Assembly (NCBI GenBank): GCA_000149265.1
Contig: CH003035.1
Span: 441,874 to 505,873 of the forward strand
Source of the DNA: Ciona savignyi
Taxonomy: Eukaryota; Chordata; Ascidiacea; Phlebobranchia; Cionidae
Reading direction: 5' to 3'
DNA length: 64,000 nucleotides
Each line of letters opens with the position of its first letter. Within the stretch, counting starts at the first letter, position 1. The position numbers and the translations under genes are program-made. The notes below the pieces were generated by a model, which did no database searches, was not told where the DNA came from, and was given only the letters and a program-made list of their open reading frames with translations. Below, in pieces: positions 1 to 13,200 of the stretch.

Positions 1-676
1 GTCCACGAGCGTCAGCCATTTGGGTATATTATTAAACGAGTCCGGATTTGTGACGTCGTAAAAAAGGATAATACCACGAGCGTTTCGGTAGTACGCTGTC
101 GTAATGCTATTGAACCTTTCTTGTCCAGCAGTATCCCTAAAGCAAACGAAATTGAACAATACTATAAAAATCATAAACCCTATTAGTTCGTGGCAGCCTA
201 CCATATTTGCAGTCGTATTCTTGTCTCTCCTACGGTGACTGTCTTGATTCGAAAATCGATTCCTGCAATTGGAAAGCAGAATTAAATCAATCAATAGAAA
301 TCGGAAGTATACAGCCAAGACACAACTTTCCATATTATGTATATGCATACAACAAATGAGAGATTTCATAAGAAATATCACTCATTACATAAATTTTCAG
401 ATATAACCGTCTAATCAACTGTGGTTTGCATCATTTAAAGTAAATATGTTGAGTTGTTTTAATGCTATTATAATTCCATCTAAGCTTAGACCTATATTTT
501 TTTTAAATAATTACGAACCAACTGTCGATTTTGACTCCTCTGGAAAATGATCATCAGTGTATCGTTCAAGGAAGCATGTCTTTCCAACGTTTCTGTCGCC
601 AATTAGAATAATTTGCATCTTCAGATCAACAGTTGGGTGTTGGAGAAGAGGAGATGCACTCTCGTTTTCGTTTTCA
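1..676 (-). CDS. rab12: Rab12-type small GTPase, 5' part of gene (partial)
   Basis: Three coding exons lie on the minus strand: 676-519, 262-202 and 136-1, the last cut by the window edge. The joined protein shows the P-loop GDRNVGKT, the switch I stretch KSTVGIDF, and switch II as [17 protein letters not shown]. It continues with [19 protein letters not shown] and then KWLTLVD. The F-N-S-I-T segment and the P-K-W after the DVT strand fit Rab12 better than Rab8/10/35. Rab12 is known as a membrane-traffic GTPase of recycling endosomes and lysosomes. The reading phases (2, 1, 2) agree at each join. Exon 676-519 opens after a TTCTTAG acceptor with no ATG upstream of the P-loop, so a first exon encoding an N-terminal extension must lie further right and was not found with confidence. 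The C-terminal half, including the prenylated cysteines, is outside the window. Confidence 0.88.
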
Positions 677-3600
677 CTAAGAATTTAGTTTTAATGCAAT
701 AAAATAATGTTTTAGGGTGTATTGTACAATACTAAGATTACAGGTTATATATTAAACTGCTCAAATAAGTAATAAGCAAATTATTTTGACACTGGAAAAG
801 ATAAAACTATCTGGTATATCTAATGACGTATAAACAAAAGTATATAAATACAAAAGCGAAACAGACCATTACGTTTTATATGCAAATCTCTTTCTCGGCC
901 TCAAATGCTCTCTGTTTTGGTCGTCAATCATATTTGGTATTCGTTCTGCAGTACTTTCGGTGCCCACGACTTGGTTTTCAACACCTGTTGTTATCTTTAC
1001 CTCCGGTACACTGTCATACTGAGTGCAACAGTGTCTCTGGTCAGTTAAAGACATTCTACCTATGTAATCCGCCAAGTGTAGATTAATTTATCTATGTCAG
1101 TAGAACTCAAGTTGAATACTGTAACATCAACGATAAAGTTTAAAACGCTATATTAAACAGAAGAAAGCCCTAAAACAAACGGTTCCATGTATAGACAAAC
1201 ACTGCTGTAAAACAGTGTGCGACCTTTACAGCTCCTGTGGTTCTGTCTTAAGAAAAGTCAATACTCAAGCTGCTGCTGTGACGTAACCTATACCACTGGG
1301 AGCTACAATACGTAGACGAACCCGTTTCACTATGCATTGTATTTTTTAAGAGATTGCAAAATTATTCCAATAGCTGATAATACAGTGGCCGCTATTTAAC
1401 TAAATACGTTACTGTGTACAATAATAATAATTAGTTATTACATGTTTAATAATCTTCTATTAAACATACATCCAACAATTGATGCAATTCCTAACTTAAA
1501 ATGAAGGTTTACTTTTATACATTTGTTCGATTTTATATGATATCACTATGGATAACTTTACTATTCCGCAAAACACGCTATGTAAAATTACAATTTTCAG
1601 CTTTTTTTCTTCACTTTATTATAGGCTACGTCGAATAAACCGACTATGCAATAAATTATTGATCACTGGCCATACGAATTATTCCAGAGTAAATCTGGTG
1701 CAAAAACAATTACATGACGACGGGCACCTAAAACACTAGTAATAAAGTCGCACCACACTACGTTAGAGAGATATAGCGGCACAATCTTCCAAGCCAAAGA
1801 CAACACTATCTCGTCTATTTAAGAAATTTCCAAACGTTTTTCTCAGCAAGGCTTTTTGAAATAGAGTTGGCTACCGGAATCACGTCAACGTCACAAAAAC
1901 TGATAACTGTTTGCAATCGTGTAGACCTGTATTCTTATACTGATTCAATTAAAATCGATAAAGGAGGGCGAGCGATCAATGTATTCGACTTATACTAATC
2001 TTTCTCTGATGGTTGTTGTAATATGAACTTCAGTAGAAGCGACGTTTTGTCATAATCCTATCTTTCTTAGATCTTTTAAACACTGGTTTAATACAAACCT
2101 CTTTACTTCTTCAATCGAACTCCTTGGCTTGGTTAGATTGCCAACTCCTTCGTTTTAATGTTAAATTATTAATACTGTTTTATTGAAGCAGTTGCTAGCA
2201 CTCTGGGTTAAACGTCCAACGCGTCACACAATCGCTGATTAAAATCGGCATTAGCGCAAAATCATTCGACTGAATGAATTGAAGCTGAACCACTACCGGA
2301 GGCACGCTTTGGTATTAAATCAACGTCACCCTATTGTTATATCACCATAGCGACAGTTAATTGAGAGGTAATAAGTTAATCGGTGTGCATTGTTTTCGCG
2401 TGGCCGCAATAGTTTGTTTTTACTATGTAGGTATTTCCATACATTTCCAATAATTACATTTAAATTTATAACTTGTACAAAATTATATTGTACAAAATCA
2501 CAAAGATTTCTTTCTTTGAAACTGAGAACAATTGCAAAAAAAGTACTTTTTATGCAATGAAAACGTGCTAGGGTTATTTCAATTTGACACATTATACTGC
2601 CTCCTGTGGCTTTCCTCTTATATTAGCAGCGCCATTTATACATGTGTGTGTTGGCTAGTGGTTTTCCCGAATAGTGCGGACATATATTTTGGATATACTG
2701 GTGATGGGCACATTGATTGGATATTTAACAAACTGAAATTGGATAATTTGAAATGACTGAAAGTATAATCATTACCCCTGTAAACACAAGAGCCAATTAT
2801 TTTCAATAAAATGACGATGAACAAACGGTTTTGGCGGCCAAACAGACAGTTTTGTGACCGAAGAAGTATCCATATATACCGAATTATGTTTAAAAACGGT
2901 CGTCGTGGTGGGCAAATCGCGGGTGTAAATGCCCGGTTATAGCAAAAAAATACAAACATATTAGTCTGGTGGTTTAGTGCGTTTTAGCCGAAGGGTTAAT
3001 GTTTTAAAACTGGCCGGTAGGTAGTCGGTCTGTCCTTGGGCAAGGCACTCAGTGGATTAATGGTTCTACCAAACGTGTGAATTAAACACAACACACTGCA
3101 ATTGCTGCGGTAACCTGAGAGTGGGCGGGAAGTGATCTGACGATTGTTCGTTTGTTAACCCTCTTGGTTTTACAATTCAAGGGGATAAACATGAATATCC
3201 TATCCTCCTATCCTATTCTATTCTATAAAGGTAAATTTAAAACTAGGGACTGGGGCTATAAAAGCAATAAACTATTTGGAATTTACGATCAAAAACACAC
3301 ATTCCAGTTAACAATATCTACACCCATGATTTTAAATTAATTCGACTGATATAATATATAAAAGATTCAAAGGTTGAATAACCAACACACTTTAGAAGTC
3401 ACAAAATTTATAAATTCTAAGATGTTTGATTAATTTTAGTCCGGGGATCCCCTTTATACGATTCTTTATGATTCAAACCAGTCAGTATCTGTCAATTATT
3501 GACCAACCATGTCAACAGAACGGCTACAATGGCAAGTGGCGTCTAATATGTGCGTCATTACTGGACGTGAAAACAGAGGTATACCTTGTTAAATATTGTG

Positions 3601-4260
3601 TGCACGGATTCACAAGAATGTCTAGGTACATTGCCAACAAAGCATGTCTCAGAAATAATCTATTTTTAGCAACGCACTATCTCGTAATGATAGCTTCTGG
3701 CCAGTTGTGGGTCACCGACATCCGGAACTAATGTAACGAGTTGTATGAATGTTGCGGTATTTTCAGGCGTTAAGGTCGATAAGACGTTGAGATAACTCAT
3801 TTTAAACGCAACGGAGGCTTTAAACTAAAATTTGCAGTTTGTTGCTTAGTTTTTTTTAGAAATAAATTATGCTTTACAAGGATACGTTGGAAAATGTGTT
3901 AAAATATAAAAACAGTCAACGGGCACAGAGTTCCTATACACCGTAGAAGCATTTTCTTCGAACGGTCAGTTAGATGATTTTTGTGTCATGATGTACAGAG
4001 AAAAAAGCTATGAGTGTCTCTTAGTTTTATATTTAGCGAAATAATTAGCACTACTGAGAAATCTTGCGACAAACGCACGGTTTACATGACCGAACAATAA
4101 ATCGTATACACGGTAAGGCTTTATGGATATTTTTAGTAATACTTTGGTCTGCTTTTTGTCACAACTATTTACATATCATTAGTCTTTAAATTATGTTTAT
4201 ATGAATGTTACTTTTTGGACAGGAAAAAAATCTCAGAAAAGTACTAAAGCAACGAGTAAT
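677..4260. other. Intergenic region between divergent Rab12 and SPR genes
   Basis: About 3.6 kb without a supported coding exon. It should hold the 5' exon and promoter of the Rab12 gene (minus) and the promoter of the reductase gene (plus). A minus-strand open stretch at 1075-869 begins with ATG and contains a good GAG|GTAAAG donor, but its phase does not match the Rab12 exon. A degenerate SINE lies at 2963-3228. I see nothing else I can name. Confidence 0.6.
2963..3228 (+). repeat. Degenerate tRNA-derived SINE, copy 1
   Basis: This stretch aligns by eye over about 265 bases with 39771-40065. Shared blocks in the same order are AGTCGGT, GGCAAGGCACT, GGTTCTACCAAA, CGGTAACC, GTGATCTGACGAT and the 3' end GGGGATAAACATGAATATCC. 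The left part still resembles a tRNA A box (GGTGGTTTAGTGCG). The 3' end carries short CCTATCCT repeats. It is more decayed than copy 2. Confidence 0.75.
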
Positions 4261-5134
4261 ATGTCTATTTTTACTGTTCCTTCGTTCTGTGTTGTTACCG
4301 GTGCCAGTCGAGGGATAGGTCGCAGCATTGCTGAACAACTTTCTTCCCGTTTTGCGCAAGGTTCAAAGATAGTGCTCGTTGCACGGACACAACAGGGGCT
4401 GTTGGACACCAAAACGCAGGTGGAAACTGCTGCGAAGAATTGTACGGTCGTGTGTGTTGTGGCAAATTTATCCAATCCAGAAGAAATTGCTTATGCCTGT
4501 AAGTGCATAATAACTTCAGCACGCAGTGGAAACTTCGAACACGCAATTTTGATACATAATGCGGGTTCCTTGGCTGATGTGTCGAAAAAACTAATGTACA
4601 CCGACGACTGCACAGAAATGACAAAATTCTGGACCCTAAATATTTCATCGGTCGTGTCTCTAACTTCCGCCTTCCTAAGGCACTTTAGTGGAAACAAGGA
4701 TGTAAGAAAGACCATCGTGCAAATCAGTTCCCGAGCGTCAGAGCTACCCTCGCCAGGTTTTGGACTGTATGGGTCCGCAAAAGCAGCGCGGCTACAGCTC
4801 TTTCGGGTATTTTTTAAAATAAATTATAATTTTTTTAAATCTTAACACTACTTTTACAATTTAAAGTATATTACTTTCTTTCAAGGTTTTAGCGGTAGAA
4901 GAACCGGACGTGCGTGTTCTCAGTTACGCGCCTGGTCCGGTGAATACGGAGATGTGGAATGTTGCCTTGAATGATAACCACAGCAGTGAGATGAGAACCG
5001 TCTTTCAAAACATGGTGGATGGCGGAATGGTGAGGGAGCCAGAGGTTACTGTGAGATACTTAATTCAACACTTAGAAGCTGATCAGTTTGCCTCCGGCGA
5101 TCATATTAAAATGCCTGATGAAGCCCAAAAGTAA
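4261..5134 (+). CDS. spr: Sepiapterin reductase-like short-chain dehydrogenase
   Basis: Two exons, 4261-4806 and 4886-5134, joined in phase 0 (TTTCGG|gtattt, ttcaag|GTTTTA), give 264 residues; human SPR has 261. SPR catalyses the last NADPH-dependent reduction in tetrahydrobiopterin synthesis in the cytosol. The cofactor motif TGASRGIGR is near residue 13. NAG follows near 102, the catalytic Ser is in VQISSR, and Tyr/Lys are in GLYGSAKAA. The tail has APGPVNTEM and SGDHI, all placed as in SPR. I chose the ATG at 4261 over the in-frame ATG at 4201 because it puts TGASRG at the usual distance. One oddity is the C-terminus, HIKMPD: where SPR has HVDFYD, the pterin-anchoring Asp appears as Lys. 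It could therefore be a relative with another carbonyl substrate. A polyadenylation signal AATAAA is at 5421-5426. Confidence 0.87.
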
Positions 5135-6365
5135 TTTCTCACCAGCACATGTTGCGGACAACACTTGTGCTGAGTATTTAAAGCTGTGTATAAAGAATGT
5201 TGATTAATAGTTTCTGTATATAACTGTATATAACCAAAAAATGATTTATAACCTTATCGTTCCTAATGTTCCATAAATCAAACTATTATTGTAAATATTA
5301 TTTTTACTTTGGATACAATTTATACCACGCAGTGAATTCTACTTAAAAGGGTCTAAGTGACGAGCCCTTTATGGGTTCAAAACTTAGCCCGGTAAAAATC
5401 AACAATTACATTTCACATATAATAAACTCTTTGTTGAGAGGCTTCCATGTGCAGGCTAATAAGAAATATTGTCTGGTTTATGGATGCTTGTACAGTATCC
5501 AAAATGCAATTAAAATAGTCCACTGTGCTGTTAATTGGTAATGTGAGATGTATGACGTCTGCGTTATATACGCAAGTCTGAGTTAAACGTCATATGTATT
5601 GATGACACATGCCAATCAAGGTGGAAAGTAACAAGCGGTTCGACAGAGTAAGATAGTATATTTGTACTTAAACCCAGTGGTGGAAAAAACGGCAATCGAT
5701 ACAATACTATCCCCATAATACAACGTGCCAGGAATCGGAATCCCAGACGTATTACAGTGTTGGCTACTTGTTATTAAAATTATTTAAAATGGCCATTCGA
5801 TTTCTTTAAATCGATGGCTATCGAGTGCCTTGTTAAAGAACACAATAATAAGAACACTCATACGTACATCGATCCATACGTGCAAATGACCGCAATGCAA
5901 TTCGTTATTTTATGGGTTTTTGTTGCAGTGTGGCTCTACTAGTTTTTAATTCGCTTGCTTGTTTTTATATTAAAAACGACGGCGATACAGCATGAATAAC
6001 AATTATATGACTTTTAACCCAGTCCGCCCCCCCCAAAAATAGACATAACATTAAATTAATAATAAACTGTTTTTTTTTTTATCTTTAACATATTCCAAAT
6101 GTATATACCTGCCCAGTGCGTAAATAAACTAAAAATATAATATTTCGGAGTTTTTCTTTATTATCCATAGTACAATAAATCAATTATTGACAGAAAGGAA
6201 CACATAGAGAGGTGAATTGGGACAGAAAGGTAAACGGCAAAATCAGACAAGTTTTTAAAAAGGAATGTACCACAGCGTATTAAGGTTCCACTCGTTATGT
6301 TAACCTTCCCGAACACCGTCCAAACTATATTTCGTCGGACTAAAATGTTAGGAATTCTGCATAGA
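5135..6365. other. Convergent intergenic region with two 3' UTRs
   Basis: No coding exon was seen. The plus-strand 3' UTR of the reductase probably ends after AATAAA at 5421-5426. The minus-strand gene to the right has its own AATAAA (complement of 6157-6162) about 200 bases beyond its stop. A C-tract and a T-tract occur near 6027-6080. Confidence 0.55.
6157..6162 (-). terminator. Polyadenylation signal of the serine-rich gene
   Basis: Complement reads AATAAA, 204 bases downstream of the TAA stop at 6366. It is the first such hexamer on that strand after the stop. Confidence 0.5.
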
Positions 6366-9300
6366 TTAAAATTGCAGTTTGTTTTTATCCTTTCCATTTA
6401 CGGCAAAAACAGATAACTGTGGGGAGGAATAGCTCAGCGCTTTGTTCATTTGTCTTCCGCCTGACAATTCTGTTGAATTCTCCTTCTGAAGGTTCTGCTG
6501 ACTTTTCGTATCAACCGATTTTCGGCTTTGCGACGGAGTTCTCTTTTTAGTGAACGACATCAAACGCTTTTTTAAACTTGGTTTAGATGACACCGGTTTT
6601 GCCTTGACGCTGCTGCTTCGCGCGTTTCGCTCCACAGATTTCATGACTTGAGTCTCTACTGCCGACTGCTGGCAGTTTGAATCCCGAAGGTCTAGCGATA
6701 AAACGGCAGGTTCGGGCACCGAGCCTTCCCTCCAATTCCCACTTCGGACGTCCCACACGCTCTGGGTAGGAAGACTCGATCTTCGAGCTTTTCTCCCTCT
6801 GGATGACTTCCTGGACAACCTCCGCATCAACGTGTTACTCTTGTGTTCTTGTATTGCGGTTCTGTTAGGAGAGTAGGAATACTCCTCGGATGCTTCTAAC
6901 TCATCTGATGCAATGCAGTTGTAGCTTGTATTTTTACTCGTGTTCTGTTCAGCTTCTGCCCTGCTTTTGAAATCGGCGGGTTCAATAACTGAAAGGCGGG
7001 TATGAGGGACAGCTAGTGTTTTGCCATCGGAAGGAATGTTATTGTTATTGTTGCTGAGGTTGCTATTCATGCAAAGACGAATGCTGGCTTTTTTCTCCTC
7101 GTGTGATTGTGTCCTCGGTGCCGATCCGTTGTTAACGAACTTTCTAAACGCCTTCCATGGTCCTTTATGCGGCGATAATAAGGCCTGCAAACAGGAAAGT
7201 ATGTTTCAATTTCTTAAATTAATGTACAATTGGCTTAATATTTTGAAACATGTTAAACATAGGTAGATATTTACCTTGTCACTGTTTTGTGAATTGCTAC
7301 TGATGCGACTCCATCGGTTTTGTTCCGCTCCCATTGAGTTTCGGTTTGAATCACTTCCATCTGAATCTGATTCCTTTGACCTTGTCCTGCCTTTGTTCAG
7401 ATCAAAAGTAAACCAAGCGTCGTCTGCATTGTTGGTGACGCAGGTGGTCTGTCGACGAGCACGAACCGGATCGAATGTTGCATAGTCTCCTGCTTGTAAC
7501 GCGCTCAGGTCAATGCTTTCATTCTCGCCGGTAGATGACGGCCGAGAGCAACTCGAATGTCGTGTGTTCACAGACGATGTCTGAGATTTGCTTCTTCGAC
7601 CGACAGTCCCGTAATGTGTGTGGCGTTTCAACATACTCGTGCTCTTCTTTTTGCCTGATGGAATATTCACATGACTTTCCACTTTTGTTTCTTCGGTGCT
7701 CGTTGGTTGCGATGGGTACAATGTTCGATGTATTCGCTTTCGTGTATGCAGTATTTTCTGCAAAATTTAAACATTTACTCTCTGGTCCAACACAAACACA
7801 TAAGTATGTTTATAATATTCAAGTATTGCGGCATGTTAATTCAAGCACTACTCACCGCTATGTCAAGATCCGCATATTTCGGGTTCGGCCTGTCGTCTCC
7901 GCTTTCAATCCCGGATGTGGAGATAGCAGAAGAATTGGAAACCACGGAATCGGTGGCGGAAGTGGCGGAAGATCGTTTGGAAGACGTTGATTCATTCGCT
8001 TCGTTCGCTTCTGGATAGATCAAATCAAAAATAATGTTAACTCTGATTATGTTGTCGTTTATTAAGTAATGCGATCAATTATAAATTAAGTTTATAATAT
8101 GTTTTAAACTTTAATACACGTTTTCCCATGTTTAATTTTTTCTTGTGGCAAAAACAAAATTTCGTTTGTAGTTTAATTTGTGTCATAGCATTGTGTTTGG
8201 TAAACTGAATATTATATTTCATCCACCTTTTTAAACCTTATGGCAGAGGTCATATATCATTGTTGTAAACAGTGAAACGCACAACACATAAATCAGCCTC
8301 GAGCTGTTATAACATTCGCAATTGTGATTAATTCCTATTTTGGGGGCGAGTTTTACTTACCACCACCGGCTCCCCCATCTTCATTTGTTTTAGGCGACGG
8401 TGACGTCATAAAATCCAAAACTTCGTCATAGTCGCTGTCGTCGAAGACAGATGTTCGATTCTCCTCACTAACCGTACACTTGCTCATTCCGGCCACGATA
8501 GAGTTCTCGTTTATAATACCGTATTCCTCAGAGTTGTCTTGGTCCGAAGACTTGCCTGTGAAAATGTATTTAAAAAATTCATCCTTCATACAAACTAAAA
8601 TTAATACACATGATTGGAAAACGTGCATTAGAAATGTTAATTACCAGTTTCGTTAACAAGTTGATTCTGACGTAGGTTAAGTTCAGCTTCGTTGGTTTCT
8701 GGCAATCTTATGTTATTGGTGTTTGAGTTATCTTGGTTATTCTTCAAAGGCCCATTATCTGCAGAATAAAGATATTCAGTACAGACCTTTTTATGTATCG
8801 CACGCGCCAGCTGAGATCTATTAAACACTCGGACACTTAAAAGGATGGCAGTTATATTCTCTATTTTCAAGGCGTGATTTCACAAGGCGTATTTTCGTGA
8901 AACATAAAAAGCCAAACTTAATTTTGCAGCGATCGCCCTGCAGTCCAACTGGAACCGTTTAAAGGTTATAAGCTTGCTATAATAACACTCAACCCACAAA
9001 AGCTTTTACTGTGCCAGGTATATAGTCGTTTGCACGGCATTTTCGTTTGTAAAGCTCGTGCCATGCTAAACCTATTCAACATAGTAAATTGAAATAATGT
9101 AGTTAGGCTGACTTCATAGTTTCACTCTTGCCTGTCCAAATTACCGTTTTTTAATATATATCCTTTCAATTGCAAATAGACAAAAGGCATAAGTTTAATA
9201 CGAAGCTTTTGATGCGGGAAGAAAAAGTTCTTTGAACCGTAAGTGATAAATTAGTCCAAACGTCCATGTTTTTTTGCAACGACAAGATTTTGTTTAAAAT

Positions 9301-10246
9301 TTACAATTACCGTAGAACGAGTACGCATGTCACGGGTGATGAGTGGTGTTTACGATAAATCAGATGTTATGATTAAGTCGAGCTATTTTACTCATTCGTT
9401 CAATATCCGCCACCAGTTTGAGTCAACCCATATGTTTGACTTCAGCTAAGACGAATTGCTACGATAACCTCCATTATAAATTAGTGAACTTACCGCCGAC
9501 GTAAATTGGTGACAGTCGAGTCGTCCCACTTTGCTGGGAATCGAACCGATCTCGCACAAAATCGCTCAAGCGTTGATTGATGATTACGTCATTATTCACG
9601 TGACTCCGGGAAGGTTCTTGTATTTGAATCATACTGTCTTGGTCGGAGACGCTCAAACTCTTGTATCTTATTCCGTTTGTTGTGTAACAGTTCCTATCGC
9701 CAGGTCCTTTGTTACAAAATGAAGTCTCGCTTGGACGAGATCTATAAAAGATGGAATTTAATTATAAACAATGTAACAATGTAAGTTTCTTTCAAAATAC
9801 GAAATTCAAACCTTATCTATCGGTCCAGACAAAAATAATTCCTCAACAAAGATTACACAAATCAGCAGCTCATAAACCCGCGTAAAACATAAACCAATAA
9901 ACAACTGCCGGTAAAAATAAGTTTAATAACTTGCTTCTGCTGACACTAGTCTTATTTATAAATCGGTTTCGAGCATATTAACTGTAATGGTGTGCTTGTG
10001 TTAAACTATATCAACCACTATCTTATCTTAGAAGCACAACTTCTGTTTATACACCGTCATCTCTGACAAAAAAACACAGAGCAAATATAATAAATGTTAT
10101 GAGTAAAACAAATAATAACCTAATAAAAATACACCTTACAAATACTGCTGACTAAATTTCCACGCGTCTGTTAACGGTCCGGCCTCTTTCTGATTAAATC
10201 TCAGACTGAACGGGACAATAAATACGAGGCGTAGTTTGCGCGACAT
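6366..10246 (-). CDS. Serine-rich protein of unknown function, seven exons
   Basis: Exons on the minus strand are 10246-10140, 9741-9494, 8758-8645, 8555-8361, 8010-7856, 7757-7275 and 7184-6366. Phases agree at all six joins and give 706 residues. The protein is rich in Ser, Asn, Arg, Asp and Glu, with no membrane segment or catalytic motif I recognise, so it is probably a disordered cytoplasmic or nuclear protein. Recognisable patches include DYDEVLDFMTSPSP, LQAGDYATFDPVRARRQTT, DDAWFTFDLNKGRTRSK, and a basic C-terminal stretch SLKKRLMSFTKKRTPSQSRK. Arg-x-x-Ser sites recur (RRLSRKSSRGRKARRSS), which suggests basophilic kinase targets or 14-3-3 binding. I looked for resemblance to scaffold families such as the Nance-Horan group but cannot support it. 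The first exon, starting MSRKLRLVFIVPFSLRFNQ, is placed only by phase and a GTAAGG donor. It is the weakest part. Confidence 0.72.
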
Positions 10247-10254
10247 GACGCTCG

Positions 10255-10283
10255 TGCGTTGACGTATGACGTCATTGACGTAG
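10255..10283. promoter_or_regulatory. CRE/ATF-type site cluster at the serine-rich gene 5' end
   Basis: A perfect TGACGTCA palindrome lies at 10267-10274. TTGACGTA and TTGACGTAG half-sites lie on both sides within 30 bases, just upstream of the proposed start at 10246. This spacing and density suit CREB/ATF-family binding at a promoter. Assignment to this gene is an inference. Confidence 0.45.
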
Positions 10284-13200
10284 CGCCTCTGGCAGAAAGA
10301 TACCAGTGATCGGCTATCATTTATCTAGTATTGCATCCAAAGAAAATATGCATCGTTAGCATCAATAAGCAAACATCTCGTTTCCAAGCATCCTATGTTA
10401 TTCCTTGAATCACACAGCAAAAAAGCTGGACTAACGATTTAGGCTTACGTCTAGCGTTGCGTCTGACGTAAGTAATCCGCGATGATGCACTAACTCTGCC
10501 TTACACCAAGCGGATGCAGGTTAGTGACACTTGTTAAATTTAAGAACATTTAGTTGCGTATTGCAGTCAAACGTGCGTATATTCCACCTGAACTAAGCGC
10601 TATCACCGCAAAATAAACCTCATATCCGTTTTTAAAACTTAACTGACCCGCTTTACATTTATCAAACAAATCAGCTTAAAATATGTCTCTCTATGTTCAA
10701 ACGCTGTATATTCTATTTCACATTGTATTTTATACAGATAATCCATTGTATAGCCAGGGTTATTGTGTGTATGGCCAAGGATGTTGTCAACTAAAAACCG
10801 CGCAAACTACAATAGTTACAAACGGCACGTTTTATTCACATATTAAAGCGATGTGATTTTTACATTCCATGATGAGTCACAATTTGATGTCAAGTTGTGT
10901 AAACTGTAACCACGCACAGCTTAGTTGCTTCCAACCATGCGATTTTAGTGGGCGAAGGCGGTTCACATGTTATGCGAGCCGTCTAAACAACGTTAAGGTG
11001 TAATATTAGGAAACTGATTCACTTCTGGTTCCGACTGCGAAAGCGCAAAAAGGTATACCGCTGTTTGGGTAGTGCCAGTCACGCGTTATCACTTCGATTT
11101 TGTCGCAAACCCCTCCTTAACCGGTCTAGCATGAAAGCGCAAGCCGCGGAAGGAAGCGACTTTGTTTGTCACTACACTAAAGTATCCGAATCCTGGATTA
11201 AATCTTGGGTTAATCAGCGTCGTTTGTTGTGGTGCTGACGTGGGAATCTGTAGCGTCCAAAACCCCACGGAAAACGGTATGTTTGTAAACACTCCTCAAT
11301 GACAGTTAAATTGTGAATACAAGGTAACATGACGCAGATTCAACCCGTTTCCGATAGATGTGTCGTGTTGAAATGTATTAAAATGTAACTCAAGCAACTG
11401 TCACGAGCGAAATCGCCTTGAAATGGCCAAAAACGTCTATGAATAATTTTAAGTGCAGGCATTGATTTCTGATGTCGCTACGGTTAAATGGCCAGGGCGG
11501 AAATACCACATGCCGTAACTAGCACCTTGTTACGTGTTTGTGAGTTGGCACCAGTTGCCCGTGTGTGGTCTGTAATTCCAAAATACAGCATTCTTTTCCC
11601 CTAGATTTGTTTGAACTCGTTAATAACTTCTTTGTTGCAGACATCTATAAATAGTTTCTGGCAGACCGAACAGTCGAGATCTAGATTATTTAATTTGTAT
11701 TAATCGTTTGCCCAACTTCCAATCACGAATGCCGAGGTTACTAGGCAATCAGACACGATGCGAAATCACGCATATTTAACTTAGAACCAATACATGATCA
11801 AATCAATCTAACATTTTAGGATGTTTCAACCGTCTGCACGTATCGAATAATTAGCGGACTGTTTTACACGGAAAAACAGCATGTGGCTTAGCTCCTTGTT
11901 CGGTTAAAATTTTGTTTGGCGAGTTCAGTTCAGTTAACCTGCGGGGTTAAACGACCTAGCAACTTTATATTCTGCATTGCAGCAAACTCGAATAACCCTA
12001 AGGTTCGCATTATATATATATACTCCGGAAGTAGTTTACATTGCGGTACAATCGTTTGCATCTTTCACCCAGGGTCACCACAATCTCAATGGATTATTCG
12101 TTTGTAAATGAATATTTTCGTATCTCTCCAAATGCGTCATTAAAACACATGTACGTCACTTCTCAGCGAGTCAGGGAACGAATCGCTGCATTTGTTGCTT
12201 TAACGATGTTTTATTCAAATTGCGACGAAACGCATGTGTTAAGTTGAGTATCCAGCATGAATCATTTGTATTAGTAGAAATGACCGGTATTTACGTAATC
12301 ACATGAAGCAAGTTTAAAATAATAGCGAAATGAAAATCATGGACGCTCCAAATTCATGATACTCTTCGATCATTGAAATAGTTATCCAAATACGATTGCG
12401 ATAATGAGCGACCATATTTTGATCCAAATCGTTTTCTTCTAAACTGACATTCTCAGACAATAACCTTTATTGAAGTAAAACTTGGATGTTTTCTTATAGT
12501 TAATAAGACGAGCTTCCGTTCTGGACTGTCTTAAATAAACCACACGAAACACGCATATCTGTTGTTGTTGGGTTATTTCTAGGCGCTGTGTAGTTACAAA
12601 CAATAATAATGCCTATATACAGTCATTGCTGATATTTGTCTTTCTACCTGTCTAAGACAATCACTTTCCAGAAAAACAATTGTTTTCCTCTATGTCACTG
12701 GAATTAAATGTCCGGTTACAACTGCGCAATCGTTGAACGACTGGCATTCCTACCTTGGAACAATTGGTATTGCGCTGCGAAACATAAAACCAAGGGGTCG
12801 TGTTACACTTTGTCGAACAACGTTTCAGCAATATTTAGATTTCGCGCAATCGGAACAGAGAAGTGGAGTAATTGGAAGCTTTCCATTAATCCATTCCATG
12901 CCAAACGCGATGCAAAATTAAACCCCAACACGCGGCTGTGGAACTTAACGCAAGTGCGGTCGCAGTTAAAAAAGCAGGCGCGCGCCGAATTTTAGGAAGT
13001 TGTTTGTGTGGGAATTGGGAAATCGAGCAATGTTAAAACGAGGGAACATCAAGTCATGCACAACACGCTTCCGAACGATCGCCTTTATTTAGCAAACTAT
13101 TTGCATTACATCAGAATCGCTTATACTATATTAAAAGCATGAGTCTTCGCACAACATTTGACTTATACACCATCAGCATGTACATTTTTGGAAAGAAGAG

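Noticed and set aside
869-1075. Minus-strand open stretch starting MADYIGRMSLTDQ as first exon of the Rab12 gene
   Set aside because: It has a good GAG|GTAAAG donor, but its phase (0) does not fit the phase-2 entry needed by exon 676-519.
4201-4260. Earlier in-frame ATG for the reductase
   Set aside because: It would add 20 polar residues before the TGASRGIG motif; SPR and related SDRs start close to that motif.
12708-12995. 95-codon open stretch on the plus strand
   Set aside because: No family resemblance, no good splice signals in phase, and several overlapping frames are open too.
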